Source: Haloarcula laminariae (GTDB taxonomy: Archaea; Halobacteriota; Halobacteria; Halobacteriales; Haloarculaceae). From it: a stretch of DNA of 64,000 nt. The DNA is taken from NCBI RefSeq assembly GCF_025457605.1, contig NZ_JAMZFY010000001.1, positions 1,984,001-2,048,000 of the forward strand, in the 5' to 3' direction. The position numbers and the translations under genes are program-made. The notes under the pieces were generated by a model. It searched no databases. It was not told the origin of the DNA and saw nothing but the letters and a program-made list of their open reading frames with translations. Positions 16,130 through 25,468 of this stretch are shown here, one piece after another (the first letter of the stretch is position 1; each line of letters opens with the position of its first letter).

Positions 16130-17659
16130 CTATGCACCACCTCCGGTGAGCGGAGCGATTGCGTGTTGTATCATATCCAGCGAGAGGTCGGGGGCGACAC
16201 CCAGGGCGATGACGAGCAAGAGCAGGACCGCAAGCGGCGCCACGTCGTGGAAGGCCGCGCGGCCGACCTCGTAGTCGGTCTCCAGCTTGAAGCCGCCAAA
16301 GAGCGTGCGCTGCATCGCCCACAGCAGGTAACCGGCGACGATGACGATGCCGAACATCGCCAGCGACGTCAACACGGGAGCACTCGCGCCCAGGGTCGCC
16401 GCGTCGAAGGCGCCCTGGAAGATGAAGAACTCGGCGGCGAAGCCGGCCATCAGCGGCAGGCCCATGTAGCCGAAGGCGGCGGCGACGAAGATGCCGACCG
16501 TCCACGGCATCCGGTCCGCGAGCCCGGACATGTCGCCGACCATGCGCGTGTGCGTCGTGTTGTAGATGACGCCGACGGTCATGAACATCAGCCCGGAAAT
16601 GAGGCCGTGGGCGACCATCTGGAAGGTCGCACCGCCCATCCCGAGCGGGGTGAACGCGACCAGCCCCAGGATGACGTATCCCATCGAGGAGATAGAGGAG
16701 TACGCGACGATGCGTTTGAGGTCACGCTGGGCCAGCGCCAGCATCGCGCCGTAGATGACCGACACGACGCCGACGATGGCCAGCGGGACCGCGAGCTGTC
16801 GGGCCGTCGCCTCCAGCATCGTGAAGTTGAATCGGAGCAAGGCGTAGGTCCCCATCTTCAGGAGGACGCCGGCCAGCATCACCGACACCGGCGTCGGCGC
16901 CTCGACGTGGGCGTCGGGCAGCCACGTGTGCAGCGGGAAGACCGGCACCTTCACCGCGAAGCCGACGAACATCAGGACGAACGAAATCGTCGCCAGGCTG
17001 TAGCCGGCTATCGTCGGGAGCCCGGTCGCCGTCCGGAACGCCGTCGCCATCGCGGGCAGCGACAGCGTCGTCAGGTCCGTCGCGAACACGAGGGCAAAGA
17101 GCCCCGCGAACATCACCAGCGAGGCGACGTTCGTGTAGACGAAGAACTTGATGGCGGCGTACTTCCGGCGCGGGCCGCCCCACACGCCGATGAGGAAGTA
17201 CATCGGGATGAGCACGCCCTCCCAGAAGACGAACCAGAGGAAGAAATCGAGCGCGGTGAACACGCCGATGAGGCTCACTTCCATGAGGAGCATCAGCCCG
17301 TAGAACTGGGACTGTCGCTCGTCGATGGGCGTCCACGCCGAGACGATAGCCAGCGTCGTCAGGATGGTCGTCAGCGCCAGCAGCGGCATGCTGACGCCGT
17401 CCAGCCCGACGTAGTACTGGACGGTGTACTCGCCCAGGCTGAGCCACGGGACCTGGGTCCCGAAGGCGGCCTCACCGGGCGAGAGCAGCGCGTTCCCGGC
17501 GCCGTTGTAGTCGGTGAGGAACACGTAGTACATGTAGGTCGTCAGCGCGACCGGAATCACGCTGATTCCCGCCGCGAGCTTGCCGGCGAAGCGGTCGGGC
17601 GCCAGCATGACGACACCGGCACCGAGCAGCGTCACCAGCAGGAGGGTCTCGACCAGCAT
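16130..17659 (-). CDS. nuoM: Complex-I-like subunit NuoM
   Basis: 509 aa, polytopic. Signatures include HTWLPDAHVEAPTPVSVMLA and QRDLKRIVAYSSISSMGYVI, typical of the NuoM/Mrp antiporter family, with the conserved Glu of FWEGVLIPMYFLIGVWGG. It lies between nuoL and nuoN with no gap, in the standard order. It is predicted to form one of the three proton channels of the membrane arm. Confidence 0.94.
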   Translation of the reverse strand: MLVETLLLVTLLGAGVVMLAPDRFAGKLAAGISVIPVALTTYMYYVFLTDYNGAGNALLSPGEAAFGTQVPWLSLGEYTVQYYVGLDGVSMPLLALTTILTTLAIVSAWTPIDERQSQFYGLMLLMEVSLIGVFTALDFFLWFVFWEGVLIPMYFLIGVWGGPRRKYAAIKFFVYTNVASLVMFAGLFALVFATDLTTLSLPAMATAFRTATGLPTIAGYSLATISFVLMFVGFAVKVPVFPLHTWLPDAHVEAPTPVSVMLAGVLLKMGTYALLRFNFTMLEATARQLAVPLAIVGVVSVIYGAMLALAQRDLKRIVAYSSISSMGYVILGLVAFTPLGMGGATFQMVAHGLISGLMFMTVGVIYNTTHTRMVGDMSGLADRMPWTVGIFVAAAFGYMGLPLMAGFAAEFFIFQGAFDAATLGASAPVLTSLAMFGIVIVAGYLLWAMQRTLFGGFKLETDYEVGRAAFHDVAPLAVLLLLVIALGVAPDLSLDMIQHAIAPLTGGGA

Positions 17660-19765
17660 TCAGAACCACCCCCCGGCGACGCCGAAGACGACGAGCAAGA
17701 GCACGAGCCCGAGCGTCAGCAGCGTCGCGTAGTTGCTGACGACCCCGGACTGGATGCGACGCACCCGGCGGCCGCCGAAGAGACTCACGCTGGAGACGCC
17801 GTTGACGACGCCGTCGACGACGCCCTGGTCGAACTTGTCCATCGCGCGGGCGACCGGGTACGTGAGCCCGGTCGCGAGCCACACCTGATACTCGTCCTGG
17901 TAGTAGTTGTGCATGAGTATGGTCTTCGCACCGCCCAGTTTGTCCGTGTGTTCGACCGGCTCGGGCCCGCCGTACAGCGACCGGGCGACCAACAGCCCGG
18001 CCAGGGCGAGCGCCAGCGAGAGGGCCGCCGAGGCCAGCAGGGTGCCCATGGCACCGAGTGGCTCGCCCGCCGAGACGCCGGCCACGTCGTGGAGCAGCTC
18101 CTCGTAGTGGTGGAGGCCAGTGTGGAGCGATGCCGGCCAGCCGCCCTCCTCGGGGCCGTTGAGCCACTTGTGGAGGAAGTCGATGTGTGCGCCGGTGAGC
18201 TCCGCGACCGGTTTCATGTTGATGAACCCGATGGTCGCGGCGAGGACGCCGAGCACCGACAGGGGGCCCTTGACGTTCCAGCCCACCTCGTGTGGGTCAC
18301 GCGCGATGTCGGACCGGGGCTCACCGTGGAATGTGAGATACACCATGCGGAAGGTGTAGAAGCCGGTCATGAAGACGGCCAACAGCCCCATCGCGTACGC
18401 GAGGAGGTAGACCGGCCCGAGCCCGCCCGAACTGCCCAGCCCGTGGATGAGGGCCTCGTACAGCACCTCGTCCTTGGACCAGAAGCCCGCAAAGGGGACG
18501 ATGCCTGCCAGCGCCAGTGACCCGGAGAGGAAGGTCCAGTAGGTCACCGGCATCCGGTCTTTCAGGCCGCCCATGTCCCACATGTTCTCGTTGTGGTGCA
18601 TGGCGATGATGACCGACCCCGCGCCGAGGAACAGCAGCGCCTTGAACACGGCGTGGGTGGTCAGGTGGAAGACCGCGGCGACGTACCCGCCCGACCCCAG
18701 CGCGAGCATCATGTATCCGTACTGGGAGATGGTGGAGTAGGCGAGCACCTGTTTTATCTCCTGTTTGACGACGCCCATCGTCGCCGCGAAGAGGGCGGTG
18801 AAGCCGCCGACCAGGGCGATGACGGCGAGCGCCGTCGGTGAGATGGCGTAGAAGCCGTACATACGCGCGACCAGATAGACGCCGGCCGCGACCATCGTCG
18901 CGGCGTGGATGAGCGCGGAGACCGGCGTCGGGCCCTCCATGGCGTCGGGGAGCCACGTGTGCAGCGGGAACTGCGCGGACTTGCCGATGACCCCGCCCAG
19001 CACGAGCAGGCCCAGCACCGTGAACCACGCCTGCGGGCCCATGCCGACGGTGTCGAGCATGGCGATGTGTTCCGTCGCTCCGTTGACCACGGCTTCCTCG
19101 GCCAGTCCGGGGAAACCGTGTTCGACGACCTCGCCGGCGTCGCGGATCGGGGCGAACAGACCGGTACCGAACGTCGCGATGATGCCGACGACGCCGATGA
19201 GGAAGAAGTAGTCACCGAAGCGGGTGACCAGGAACGCCTTCTTCGCGGCGCTGGGCGGGCCGTCCTCCCGGAACCAGAAGCCGATGAGGAGATACGAACA
19301 CAGGCCCACCAGCTCGAAGAACATGAAGGCCATCAGAAGGTTGTTGGCCACGACGAAACCGAGCATACTCGCCGTGAAGAGACCGAGGCCGGCGTAGTAC
19401 CGGGGGAGACCGGTCTCGCCCTCGTCGTTCATATAGCCCAGCGAGAAGATGTGGACCAGGAACGAGATGAGCGTCACGATGAGCAGCATCAGCGCCGATA
19501 GCGGGTCGAGCAACAGCCCGAAGCGCAGAGCGATGGAGTCGACGCCCGCGACCCACGTGTAGACGAACTCGTTGTACGACGTCGTCGACCCGACGAATCC
19601 GGCCACGTCGAGGGCAACCCAGATGGAGAGCGCGAGCGAGAGCCCGGTCGCCCCGATACCGGCGAGGGCGCCGCCTTTCGGCATCCGGTCGCCCAGGAAG
19701 AGGGCGACCAGGAACGATACGAACGGGAGCAGGACAATCGCCGAAGCGTATGTGAATGCAGCCAT
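17660..19765 (-). CDS. nuoL: Complex-I-like subunit NuoL
   Basis: 701 aa from ATG 19765; a GTG at 19774 would add three residues but overlaps the nuoK stop. About 16 membrane helices. Signatures are FPLHTWLPDAMEGPTPVSAL and QEIKQVLAYSTISQYGYMML. The long C-terminal part contains the lateral amphipathic helix region found in NuoL. It is the distal pumping subunit, with nuoK directly upstream and nuoM directly downstream. Confidence 0.94.
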   Translation of the reverse strand: MAAFTYASAIVLLPFVSFLVALFLGDRMPKGGALAGIGATGLSLALSIWVALDVAGFVGSTTSYNEFVYTWVAGVDSIALRFGLLLDPLSALMLLIVTLISFLVHIFSLGYMNDEGETGLPRYYAGLGLFTASMLGFVVANNLLMAFMFFELVGLCSYLLIGFWFREDGPPSAAKKAFLVTRFGDYFFLIGVVGIIATFGTGLFAPIRDAGEVVEHGFPGLAEEAVVNGATEHIAMLDTVGMGPQAWFTVLGLLVLGGVIGKSAQFPLHTWLPDAMEGPTPVSALIHAATMVAAGVYLVARMYGFYAISPTALAVIALVGGFTALFAATMGVVKQEIKQVLAYSTISQYGYMMLALGSGGYVAAVFHLTTHAVFKALLFLGAGSVIIAMHHNENMWDMGGLKDRMPVTYWTFLSGSLALAGIVPFAGFWSKDEVLYEALIHGLGSSGGLGPVYLLAYAMGLLAVFMTGFYTFRMVYLTFHGEPRSDIARDPHEVGWNVKGPLSVLGVLAATIGFINMKPVAELTGAHIDFLHKWLNGPEEGGWPASLHTGLHHYEELLHDVAGVSAGEPLGAMGTLLASAALSLALALAGLLVARSLYGGPEPVEHTDKLGGAKTILMHNYYQDEYQVWLATGLTYPVARAMDKFDQGVVDGVVNGVSSVSLFGGRRVRRIQSGVVSNYATLLTLGLVLLLVVFGVAGGWF

Positions 19766-19767
19766 CG

Positions 19768-20073
19768 TTACCACCTCATGGTCGTCGCTTTCGTTACGTC
19801 CACGTCAGTGAAGTTGCGGTACAGGACGAGGATGATGCCGATACCGATTGCCACCTCGGCGGCCGCGACGGCCATTCCGAACAGGGCAAAGACCTGGCCG
19901 GTGAGGTTGCCGTGCTGGAGCGAGAACGCGACGAAGTTGATGTTGGCCGCGTTCAGCATCAGCTCGACCGACATCAGGAAGATGAGCGCGTTGCGTCGCG
20001 TCAGGACGCCAAAGAGGCCGATACAGAAGAGTGCTGCCGAGAGCAGCAGGTAGTACTGGGCCGGAACAGCCAT
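19768..20073 (-). CDS. nuoK: Complex-I-like subunit NuoK
   Basis: 101 aa with three membrane helices. It has the family pattern [20 protein letters not shown], which holds the conserved channel Glu, and [14 protein letters not shown] with the second conserved Glu. The start overlaps the stop of nuoJ2 by one base, indicating coupled translation. It is a small membrane-arm subunit on the proton path next to the quinone site. Confidence 0.94.
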   Translation of the reverse strand: MAVPAQYYLLLSAALFCIGLFGVLTRRNALIFLMSVELMLNAANINFVAFSLQHGNLTGQVFALFGMAVAAAEVAIGIGIILVLYRNFTDVDVTKATTMRW

Positions 20074-20477
20074 CAGTTCTCACCCCCGTCGGACGACAAG
20101 GGCCCGCCGTCGGCCGCGACGGCGTCTTCGGGCGTGTCGGTTCCGGTACCCAGGCTGACGTTTTCGCCTGCCTCTTCGCGCTTTGCGAGCATCACCGCTC
20201 CGTCAAGGGCGGCGTCCAGAAGCACGCCGACAAGGAGGAACGCGACGAGGAACCCCTCACCGGGGACGGCCGCCTCGCCCTCGCCCATCAGCTGGCCGGG
20301 CGCGATGTCGAACAGCGCCGCGCCCAGGCTCTTGGTTATCGCTGCCCCGTCGGGAAAGCCCACCGGCACGGGGAAGGAAGCGGTCAGGAACACGCCGCCG
20401 AGGACGGCAAACAGGCCCACGGCGGCGAGTCCCGCCGTCAAACTCCCCTCGGTGTTGAATCGCGGTTGGTTCGTCAT
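20073..20477 (-). CDS. NuoJ C-terminal-like subunit (second half of a split NuoJ)
   Basis: 134 aa with two membrane helices ([40 protein letters not shown]) and a charged tail. In most organisms NuoJ is one protein of about 170-200 aa. Here the front half is a separate gene, overlapping this one by four bases. Split NuoJ is usual in haloarchaea. The residues GAALFD around helix 1 fit the region after the NuoJ pi-bulge helix. Confidence 0.8.
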   Translation of the reverse strand: MTNQPRFNTEGSLTAGLAAVGLFAVLGGVFLTASFPVPVGFPDGAAITKSLGAALFDIAPGQLMGEGEAAVPGEGFLVAFLLVGVLLDAALDGAVMLAKREEAGENVSLGTGTDTPEDAVAADGGPLSSDGGEN

Positions 20478-20743
20478 GGCGTCACCTCGACGACGGACTC
20501 GTCCTCGCGGGTCAACATCACGGCGAACGTGATGAGGATGAGGACGCCGCCCACGTACACGAGGATTTGCATCGTTGCGACGAACGCCGCCTGGTTCAGC
20601 ACGTAGAACACGGCGACGCTGACCAACGAGACGCCCAGTAACAGCGCCGAGTGCCAGACGTCCCGGACTAACACGACGCCGGCCGCACTGCCCACCGTCA
20701 CCAGAGCGAACAGCGCGAACGCGATTGACTCGTACAGTGCCAT
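20474..20743 (-). CDS. nuoJ: NuoJ N-terminal half (split NuoJ)
   Basis: 89 aa with three helices. It contains the NuoJ signature ALLLGVSLVSVAVFYVLNQA and ATMQILVYVGGVLILITFAV, where the Tyr-Val-Gly-Gly pi-bulge lies. The ATG at 20743 was chosen because the sequence upstream is not NuoJ-like, although the frame stays open. Its stop overlaps the start of the second half (ATGA). A gap of 259 bases separates it from nuoI, the only large gap in the operon. Confidence 0.88.
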   Translation of the reverse strand: MALYESIAFALFALVTVGSAAGVVLVRDVWHSALLLGVSLVSVAVFYVLNQAAFVATMQILVYVGGVLILITFAVMLTREDESVVEVTP

Positions 20744-21002
20744 CTTACTTGGAGAGTCTTGGCGGCGGCCCTTTGAAGATTCCTCTTTCGTCTCGCGCGA
20801 GCGAGCGCGCAACACCCCACTGTTTGCCGGAAATCCGACTGCCACCCCCCTGTGTGGCGGTATACTATCTTCATCTGACACTAACCGGGCGCCAGCGTGG
20901 TGGCTCACGTAGCGCCCGAGAACAGTCTGTCGGAACGGACGATACCGACAGTCAGTACAGCACCGATAGAGAGAGACCGCGTCGAAAAACCGGAGCCGAG
21001 CG
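20744..21002 (-). other. Non-coding gap inside the nuo operon
   Basis: A gap of 259 bases between nuoI and nuoJ. Read on the minus strand it contains AT-rich gatagtatacc at about 20862-20872, a possible internal TATA element for nuoJKLMN, and a gcgcgctcgctcgcgcg repeat nearer nuoJ that could form a hairpin. No convincing gene is seen in it. Confidence 0.35.
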
Positions 21003-21464
21003 TTACTGGTAGTCCACTTCGCCGTCGCCTTCACCGATCCACGCGCCCCGGTCAGGTTCGCGCGACTCCAGCGGGTCGATGTCCTTGTACCACGGGACGT
21101 TCTTGAGCTGCTCCTTGTCGTAGGCGAACTCGTCTTTCGTGTCCGCCGTGAACTCGAAGTTCTGCGTCAGGAGGATGGCGTCGACGGGACAGACCTCCTC
21201 ACAGAGCCGACAGTAGATACACTGCCCGATGTGGAGGTTGTACTGTTCGCCGTTGCGCTGGTCGTCCTGAACGATCTGGATAGTGTTGTTCGGGCAGACG
21301 TTCTCGCACTGCCGACACCAGATACACCGCTCCTGGCTGAACTTGTGGACGCCGCGGAACCGTGGGCTCACCTCGGGGGCGACTTCCGGATATTCCACCG
21401 TGAACGTCTCCCCATCGAGGGCGTGTTTCATCGTCGTCGCCATGGATTTCATGATGCCAATCAT
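21003..21464 (-). CDS. nuoI: Complex-I-like iron-sulfur subunit NuoI
   Basis: 153 aa. Two ferredoxin-type clusters are visible: CIWCRQCENVCP and CIYCRLCEEVCP, each CxxCxxCxxxCP, ligating the two [4Fe-4S] clusters N6a and N6b. The length is normal. It carries electrons from the peripheral arm toward NuoB. The electron donor in haloarchaea without NuoEFG is unsettled; ferredoxin or another carrier has been proposed. Confidence 0.95.
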   Translation of the reverse strand: MIGIMKSMATTMKHALDGETFTVEYPEVAPEVSPRFRGVHKFSQERCIWCRQCENVCPNNTIQIVQDDQRNGEQYNLHIGQCIYCRLCEEVCPVDAILLTQNFEFTADTKDEFAYDKEQLKNVPWYKDIDPLESREPDRGAWIGEGDGEVDYQ

Positions 21465-21498
21465 TGGTAGGTACCTCCGTTCCGGAGCGGGGCGGCCA

Positions 21499-22539
21499 TC
21501 AGACGACCACCCCGACGATGACCGCAGTCAGCAGCAGGTTCGCAAGCGAGAGCACCAGCATGCCTTTCCACCCGATCTCGATGAGCTGGTCGATACGGAC
21601 CCGGGGAATGGCCGACCGGGCCCACTGGGTGAAGAAGAAGACGCCCCAGATCTTGATGAGGAACCAGACGATGCCCGGCAGCACCGGCCCGGCCGGGCCG
21701 CCGAGGAAGATGGTGGCGATGATGGCCCCACCGAGGAAGATGTGGATGAACTCGCCGAGGTAGATGAGCACGAAGTACACCGACGAGTACTCGGTCTGGT
21801 AGCCAGCGACGATCTCGGTCGGCGCCTCGGGGATGTCGAACGGGTTGCGGCCGACCTCCGCGAGGTTCGCGATCATGAAGAGGACGAACGCGAAGGGGTT
21901 GACGAAGGCGTACCACGAGGGGAGCGGACCGATGAGCGTCTGCTGCTGGGCGGCGACGATCTGGCTCATCTGCAGGGAACCCGCAAAGAGCACGACCGAC
22001 GCGCCCGTCAGAATCAGCGGAATCTCGTAGGCGACGTTCTGTGCGACCGCGCGCAGTCCGCCGAGAAACGAGTACTTGTTGTTCGACGCGTAGCCCGCCA
22101 TCACCAGTCCGATAGAGGCCATCGACGCCGTCGCGAAGACGTAGGCCAGTCCGACTTCGGGGTCGGCCAGATGGATGCCGTTACCCATCGGGATGACGGC
22201 GAACCCGAGGAGCGCCGAGCTAGCGATGAGCAGCGGCGCGAGGTCCCACGCCGGGCGGTCGACGCCTTCGGGGACGATGAGCTCCTTCGAGAGCAGCCGG
22301 ACCGCGTCGACCACGATGGTCCCCAGGCCGAACGGGCCAATCCGGTTGACGGCGATGCGGTCGGTGAACGCGGCCGTGATCTTCCGCTTTGCCCACGGCC
22401 CCGCAAGCGCCGTGTTCGTCATCATCAGCGTCCCGACGAGCGCCGCCCCGATGAGGCTCATCAGAATCATCACCGGGGTGCTGTTGGGGTCAAGACCCGC
22501 GATTCCGGCCAGCGTCTCCGGAAGCGGAGCCGATTGCAT
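21499..22539 (-). CDS. nuoH: Complex-I-like subunit NuoH (quinone-site membrane subunit)
   Basis: 346 aa with about eight helices. Family signatures are VNRIGPFGLGTIVVDAVRLL, GYASNNKYSFLGGLRAVAQN and NPFDIPEAPTEIVAGYQTEY, the acidic quinone-chamber loop. It overlaps the nuoCD stop by one base at its start. It joins the peripheral and membrane arms and shapes the menaquinone pocket. Confidence 0.95.
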   Translation of the reverse strand: MQSAPLPETLAGIAGLDPNSTPVMILMSLIGAALVGTLMMTNTALAGPWAKRKITAAFTDRIAVNRIGPFGLGTIVVDAVRLLSKELIVPEGVDRPAWDLAPLLIASSALLGFAVIPMGNGIHLADPEVGLAYVFATASMASIGLVMAGYASNNKYSFLGGLRAVAQNVAYEIPLILTGASVVLFAGSLQMSQIVAAQQQTLIGPLPSWYAFVNPFAFVLFMIANLAEVGRNPFDIPEAPTEIVAGYQTEYSSVYFVLIYLGEFIHIFLGGAIIATIFLGGPAGPVLPGIVWFLIKIWGVFFFTQWARSAIPRVRIDQLIEIGWKGMLVLSLANLLLTAVIVGVVV

Positions 22540-24215
22540 CAGCGGTCCACCTCCCCGAGAACGATGTCGAGGCTACCGAGCGAGGCGACCATGTCAGGGA
22601 CGTACTCGCCCTGGGACATCTCCGGCAGCGTCTGGAGGTTCGAGAAGCACGGGCTGCGAATCTTGAACCGCGCGGGCTTGTCGGTCCCGTCGGACCGGAT
22701 GTAGATGCCGAGTTCGCCCTTGGCGCCCTCGACCGCGCGGTAGATCTCCTTGTCCGGGTCCGGACGCAGCGTCCGGGGGACGTTGGCCTGAATCTCGCGG
22801 TCGTCTTCGGGCCAGCTCTCCAGGAGGTCGACACACTGCTCGATGATTCGGGCGGACTCCTCGACCTCGCGCATGCGGACGAGGACGCGGCTGAAGTTGT
22901 CGCCGCCGTCCTCGGTGACGACCGACCAGTCGAGCTCGTCGTAGTAGCCGTACGGGTCGTCGCGCCGGAGGTCGTAGTCGACGCCCGACCCGCGGGCGAC
23001 CGGACCGGTGGCGCCGTAGGACTTGACCATCTCCTCCGAGAGGACGCCCGTGTCCACACAGCGCATCTGGAAGATCTCGTTGCCCGTGATGAGGTCGTGG
23101 TACTCCTCCAGCTTGTGGGGTAGGCCGTCGAGGAAGTCCCGGGTCTTCTCGAAGAACTCCTCGCGCGGTTCGGGCAGGTCCCACGCCACGCCGCCCAGCC
23201 GCATGTAGTTGAACATCAGCCGCTGACCGGTGAGGTCCTCCAGGATGTTCTGGATGACCTCGCGGTCGCGGAAGGCGTACTGGAACGTGGCGGTGAAGTC
23301 GCCGAACACGTCCAGCGCGAAGGTCCCGAGCGCGAGCATGTGCGCGGCGATGCGGCACAGCTCGGCGGACATCGTCCGGATGACCTGTGCGTACTCGGGG
23401 ACCTCGATGTCGGCGAGGTCCTCCGCGGCGCGCGCGTACGCCCACTCGTTCAGGATACCCGCGGAGACGTAGTCCCAGCGGTCGGGGTAGGGCATAATCT
23501 GGTGGCGGTAGGTGCCCTGTTGGCACATCTGCTCCTCGCACCGATGGAGGTAGCCGATGTCCGGCTCGATGTCGGCGATCTGCTCGCCGTCGAGGACCGT
23601 CTTGACGTGGAGGACGCCGTGGGTCGCCGGGTGGTGGGGCCCGATGTTGATGAACATCGTGTCCGGGTCGTCCTCGCTTCGGTGGTCGTCCTCGAGCGGG
23701 TTCGCGTTCTCCCGCAGCGAGACGATTTGTGGCTGGCTCTGGTTGTAGTCCTGTGAGAGGGGGTGGCCCTGCCACGTCTCCGGCAGCAGAATCCGGCGGA
23801 GGTCAGGGTGGTCGTCGTACTCGATGCCGACGAGGTCGTAGGCCTCCCGCTCGTGCCAGGAAGCGGTGTCGTAGACGCGTGCGCCGGACTGGTTGTGCGG
23901 GTCGTCCTTCGGCGAGGGGACGACGATTGACAGCTCCTGTGTCGGGTCGTCGTACTTCCGCAGGTGGTAGATAGACTCGTAGCGGTCGTCGTACTCCTGG
24001 GCCGTGACACAGGAGAGGTGGTCGAAGCCGGCCTCGGTCTTCAGCGTCGAGAGGACGTCCTGGACCTCGTCGGGTCGGATGACGAACCCCTCGGCGTTGA
24101 CGTGCTGTTCGCGGTCGAGCACGTGGCCGCCGAGCAGGTCCGCGAGCGCGTCGTAGTCCAGTCCGTCTTCGGTGACGCCGATCTCGGTCGGTGTGGAGGG
24201 TTTCTCTAGGCTCAT
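22539..24215 (-). CDS. nuoCD: Fused NuoC-NuoD subunit
   Basis: 558 aa. Residues about 25-170 are the NuoC 30-kDa domain (ARVYDTASWHEREAYDLVGI, LRRILLPETWQGHPL). Residues about 185-558 are the NuoD 49-kDa domain (MFINIGPHHPATHGVLH, DIGYLHRCEEQMC, ending VLGEVDR). The HPATHG His and the Asp of the C-terminal part shape the quinone site. Fusion of C and D is common in haloarchaea. It overlaps nuoB by four bases. Confidence 0.95.
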   Translation of the reverse strand: MSLEKPSTPTEIGVTEDGLDYDALADLLGGHVLDREQHVNAEGFVIRPDEVQDVLSTLKTEAGFDHLSCVTAQEYDDRYESIYHLRKYDDPTQELSIVVPSPKDDPHNQSGARVYDTASWHEREAYDLVGIEYDDHPDLRRILLPETWQGHPLSQDYNQSQPQIVSLRENANPLEDDHRSEDDPDTMFINIGPHHPATHGVLHVKTVLDGEQIADIEPDIGYLHRCEEQMCQQGTYRHQIMPYPDRWDYVSAGILNEWAYARAAEDLADIEVPEYAQVIRTMSAELCRIAAHMLALGTFALDVFGDFTATFQYAFRDREVIQNILEDLTGQRLMFNYMRLGGVAWDLPEPREEFFEKTRDFLDGLPHKLEEYHDLITGNEIFQMRCVDTGVLSEEMVKSYGATGPVARGSGVDYDLRRDDPYGYYDELDWSVVTEDGGDNFSRVLVRMREVEESARIIEQCVDLLESWPEDDREIQANVPRTLRPDPDKEIYRAVEGAKGELGIYIRSDGTDKPARFKIRSPCFSNLQTLPEMSQGEYVPDMVASLGSLDIVLGEVDR

Positions 24216-24904
24216 GGCGAATCGTCCCAGTTGTACCGCATCACGAGGTCGTCCTCGTCTATCTCGTCAGCGAGATGCTGGACGAGTTCGTCCCGGTCGA
24301 GGTCGCCGAACTGTTCGAGTTCGTAGGGCTTGACCGTCACCGGCGAGGACTCGCCGTTGGCGATGCGTTCCTGAAGCTTCGCGATACCGTAGATGAGCGC
24401 TTCCGGCCGTGGCGGGCACCCGGGGACGTGGATGTCGACCGGGATGACCTCCTCGGCCCCTTTGATGACGTTGTAGCCCTCCTGGAACGGGCCGCCGGAG
24501 ATGGTACACGACCCCATCGAGACGACGAACTTCGGCTCGGGCATCTGGTCGTAGACCCGCTTCATCCGCGGGGCGAACTTCGAGACGATGGTCCCCGGGA
24601 CGACGATGACGTCGGCCTGTCGCGGCGACGCACGCGGGACCCCGGCGTGGAACCGGTCGAGGTCGTGTTTGATGGCGTACGTGGCGATCATCTCGATGCT
24701 ACAGCAGGCAATCCCGAACTGCAGCATGAACATCGAGGAGCCACGGACCCAGTTCATGAACTTGTCGAACTTGGTCAGGATGAACGGGGTCGAGCCAAAG
24801 GCCTCCCGGAGCGTGGAGTTGAACCTGTCGTCGACACCCTCGCTCATCCGGGCCTCTTGTGTCGATACGTCGTTGACTGCTGGCGGTGTTTGGTCACTAC
24901 TCAT
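24212..24904 (-). CDS. nuoB: Complex-I-like subunit NuoB (cluster N2)
   Basis: 230 aa from ATG 24904. An ATG at 24928 is possible but would overlap nuoA by 32 bases, whereas 24904 gives the ATGAGTAG overlap with the nuoA stop. Cluster N2 ligands are visible as the adjacent pair in GIACCSIEM, then GSCTISGG and PGCPPRPEA. N2 passes electrons to menaquinone. Confidence 0.94.
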   Translation of the reverse strand: MSSDQTPPAVNDVSTQEARMSEGVDDRFNSTLREAFGSTPFILTKFDKFMNWVRGSSMFMLQFGIACCSIEMIATYAIKHDLDRFHAGVPRASPRQADVIVVPGTIVSKFAPRMKRVYDQMPEPKFVVSMGSCTISGGPFQEGYNVIKGAEEVIPVDIHVPGCPPRPEALIYGIAKLQERIANGESSPVTVKPYELEQFGDLDRDELVQHLADEIDEDDLVMRYNWDDSP

Positions 24905-25313
24905 ATGTGTCTGCCCCCTTGGTGGCACGCGAACTACGCACCCATCTAACTGCGCCGTTTCGCCATGCCCAGCCGAGTCCGACGACGAGCACGCCGATGA
25001 ATACGACCATCGGAACCAGTGCTTTGGTCATGCCGACACCCGCGTCAATGGCGTCGCGGTAGATGACCGTCCACGGGAAGATGAGGACGGTCTCGATGTC
25101 GAAGACGAGGAACAGCAGCGCGACCATGTAGTACTGGATATTGAACTTGATCTTCTGGCTGCTGCCGGTAGGCACTTCACCGGACTCGTAGGTGGCGGTT
25201 TTGCCCTGTTCGGTCACTCGCGGTCGCAACAGGCTCGATACCACCATCATCGCAACGGGTATGGCGAGCGCCACGACGGCGAGTGCACCGATGGCAATCC
25301 ATGGATTACTCAT
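24897..25313 (-). CDS. nuoA: Complex-I-like subunit NuoA (first gene of the operon)
   Basis: 138 aa with three helices. Contains KFNIQYYMVALLFLVFDIET, the NuoA hallmark whose FDIE acidic residues face the membrane-arm entrance. A Shine-Dalgarno-like ggag lies 8-11 bases upstream of the ATG and a TATA box at 25352-25360, so transcription of nuoA-N probably begins here. Confidence 0.94.
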   Translation of the reverse strand: MSNPWIAIGALAVVALAIPVAMMVVSSLLRPRVTEQGKTATYESGEVPTGSSQKIKFNIQYYMVALLFLVFDIETVLIFPWTVIYRDAIDAGVGMTKALVPMVVFIGVLVVGLGWAWRNGAVRWVRSSRATKGADTYE

Positions 25314-25351
25314 TCCGGTATCTCCTATCGTCCGACGGTTGGAAGTACTCG

Positions 25352-25360
25352 CATATAAGG
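25352..25360 (-). promoter_or_regulatory. Promoter (TATA box) of the nuo operon
   Basis: Read on the minus strand the bases are ccttatatg, a good archaeal TATA box. They lie about 40 bases upstream of the nuoA ATG, leaving a short leader that contains ggag close to the start codon. It is the most plausible promoter for all eleven nuo genes. Confidence 0.6.
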
Positions 25361-25468
25361 GTTGATAACCACCACGGCGGCGGAATTCCGTCGGCTCGAC
25401 CGAGTCGCGCTCAGCGGGGTGTCGGCCCGGGCGGCCACGCTGTGAGAGGGGGACGTGACCGACGGCCG

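Noticed and set aside
15797-18520. 907-codon open frame on the plus strand
   Set aside because: It lies antisense to nuoN, nuoM and nuoL. Its composition (runs of Arg, Asp, Glu, His, Gln) is typical of the complement of GC3-rich genes.
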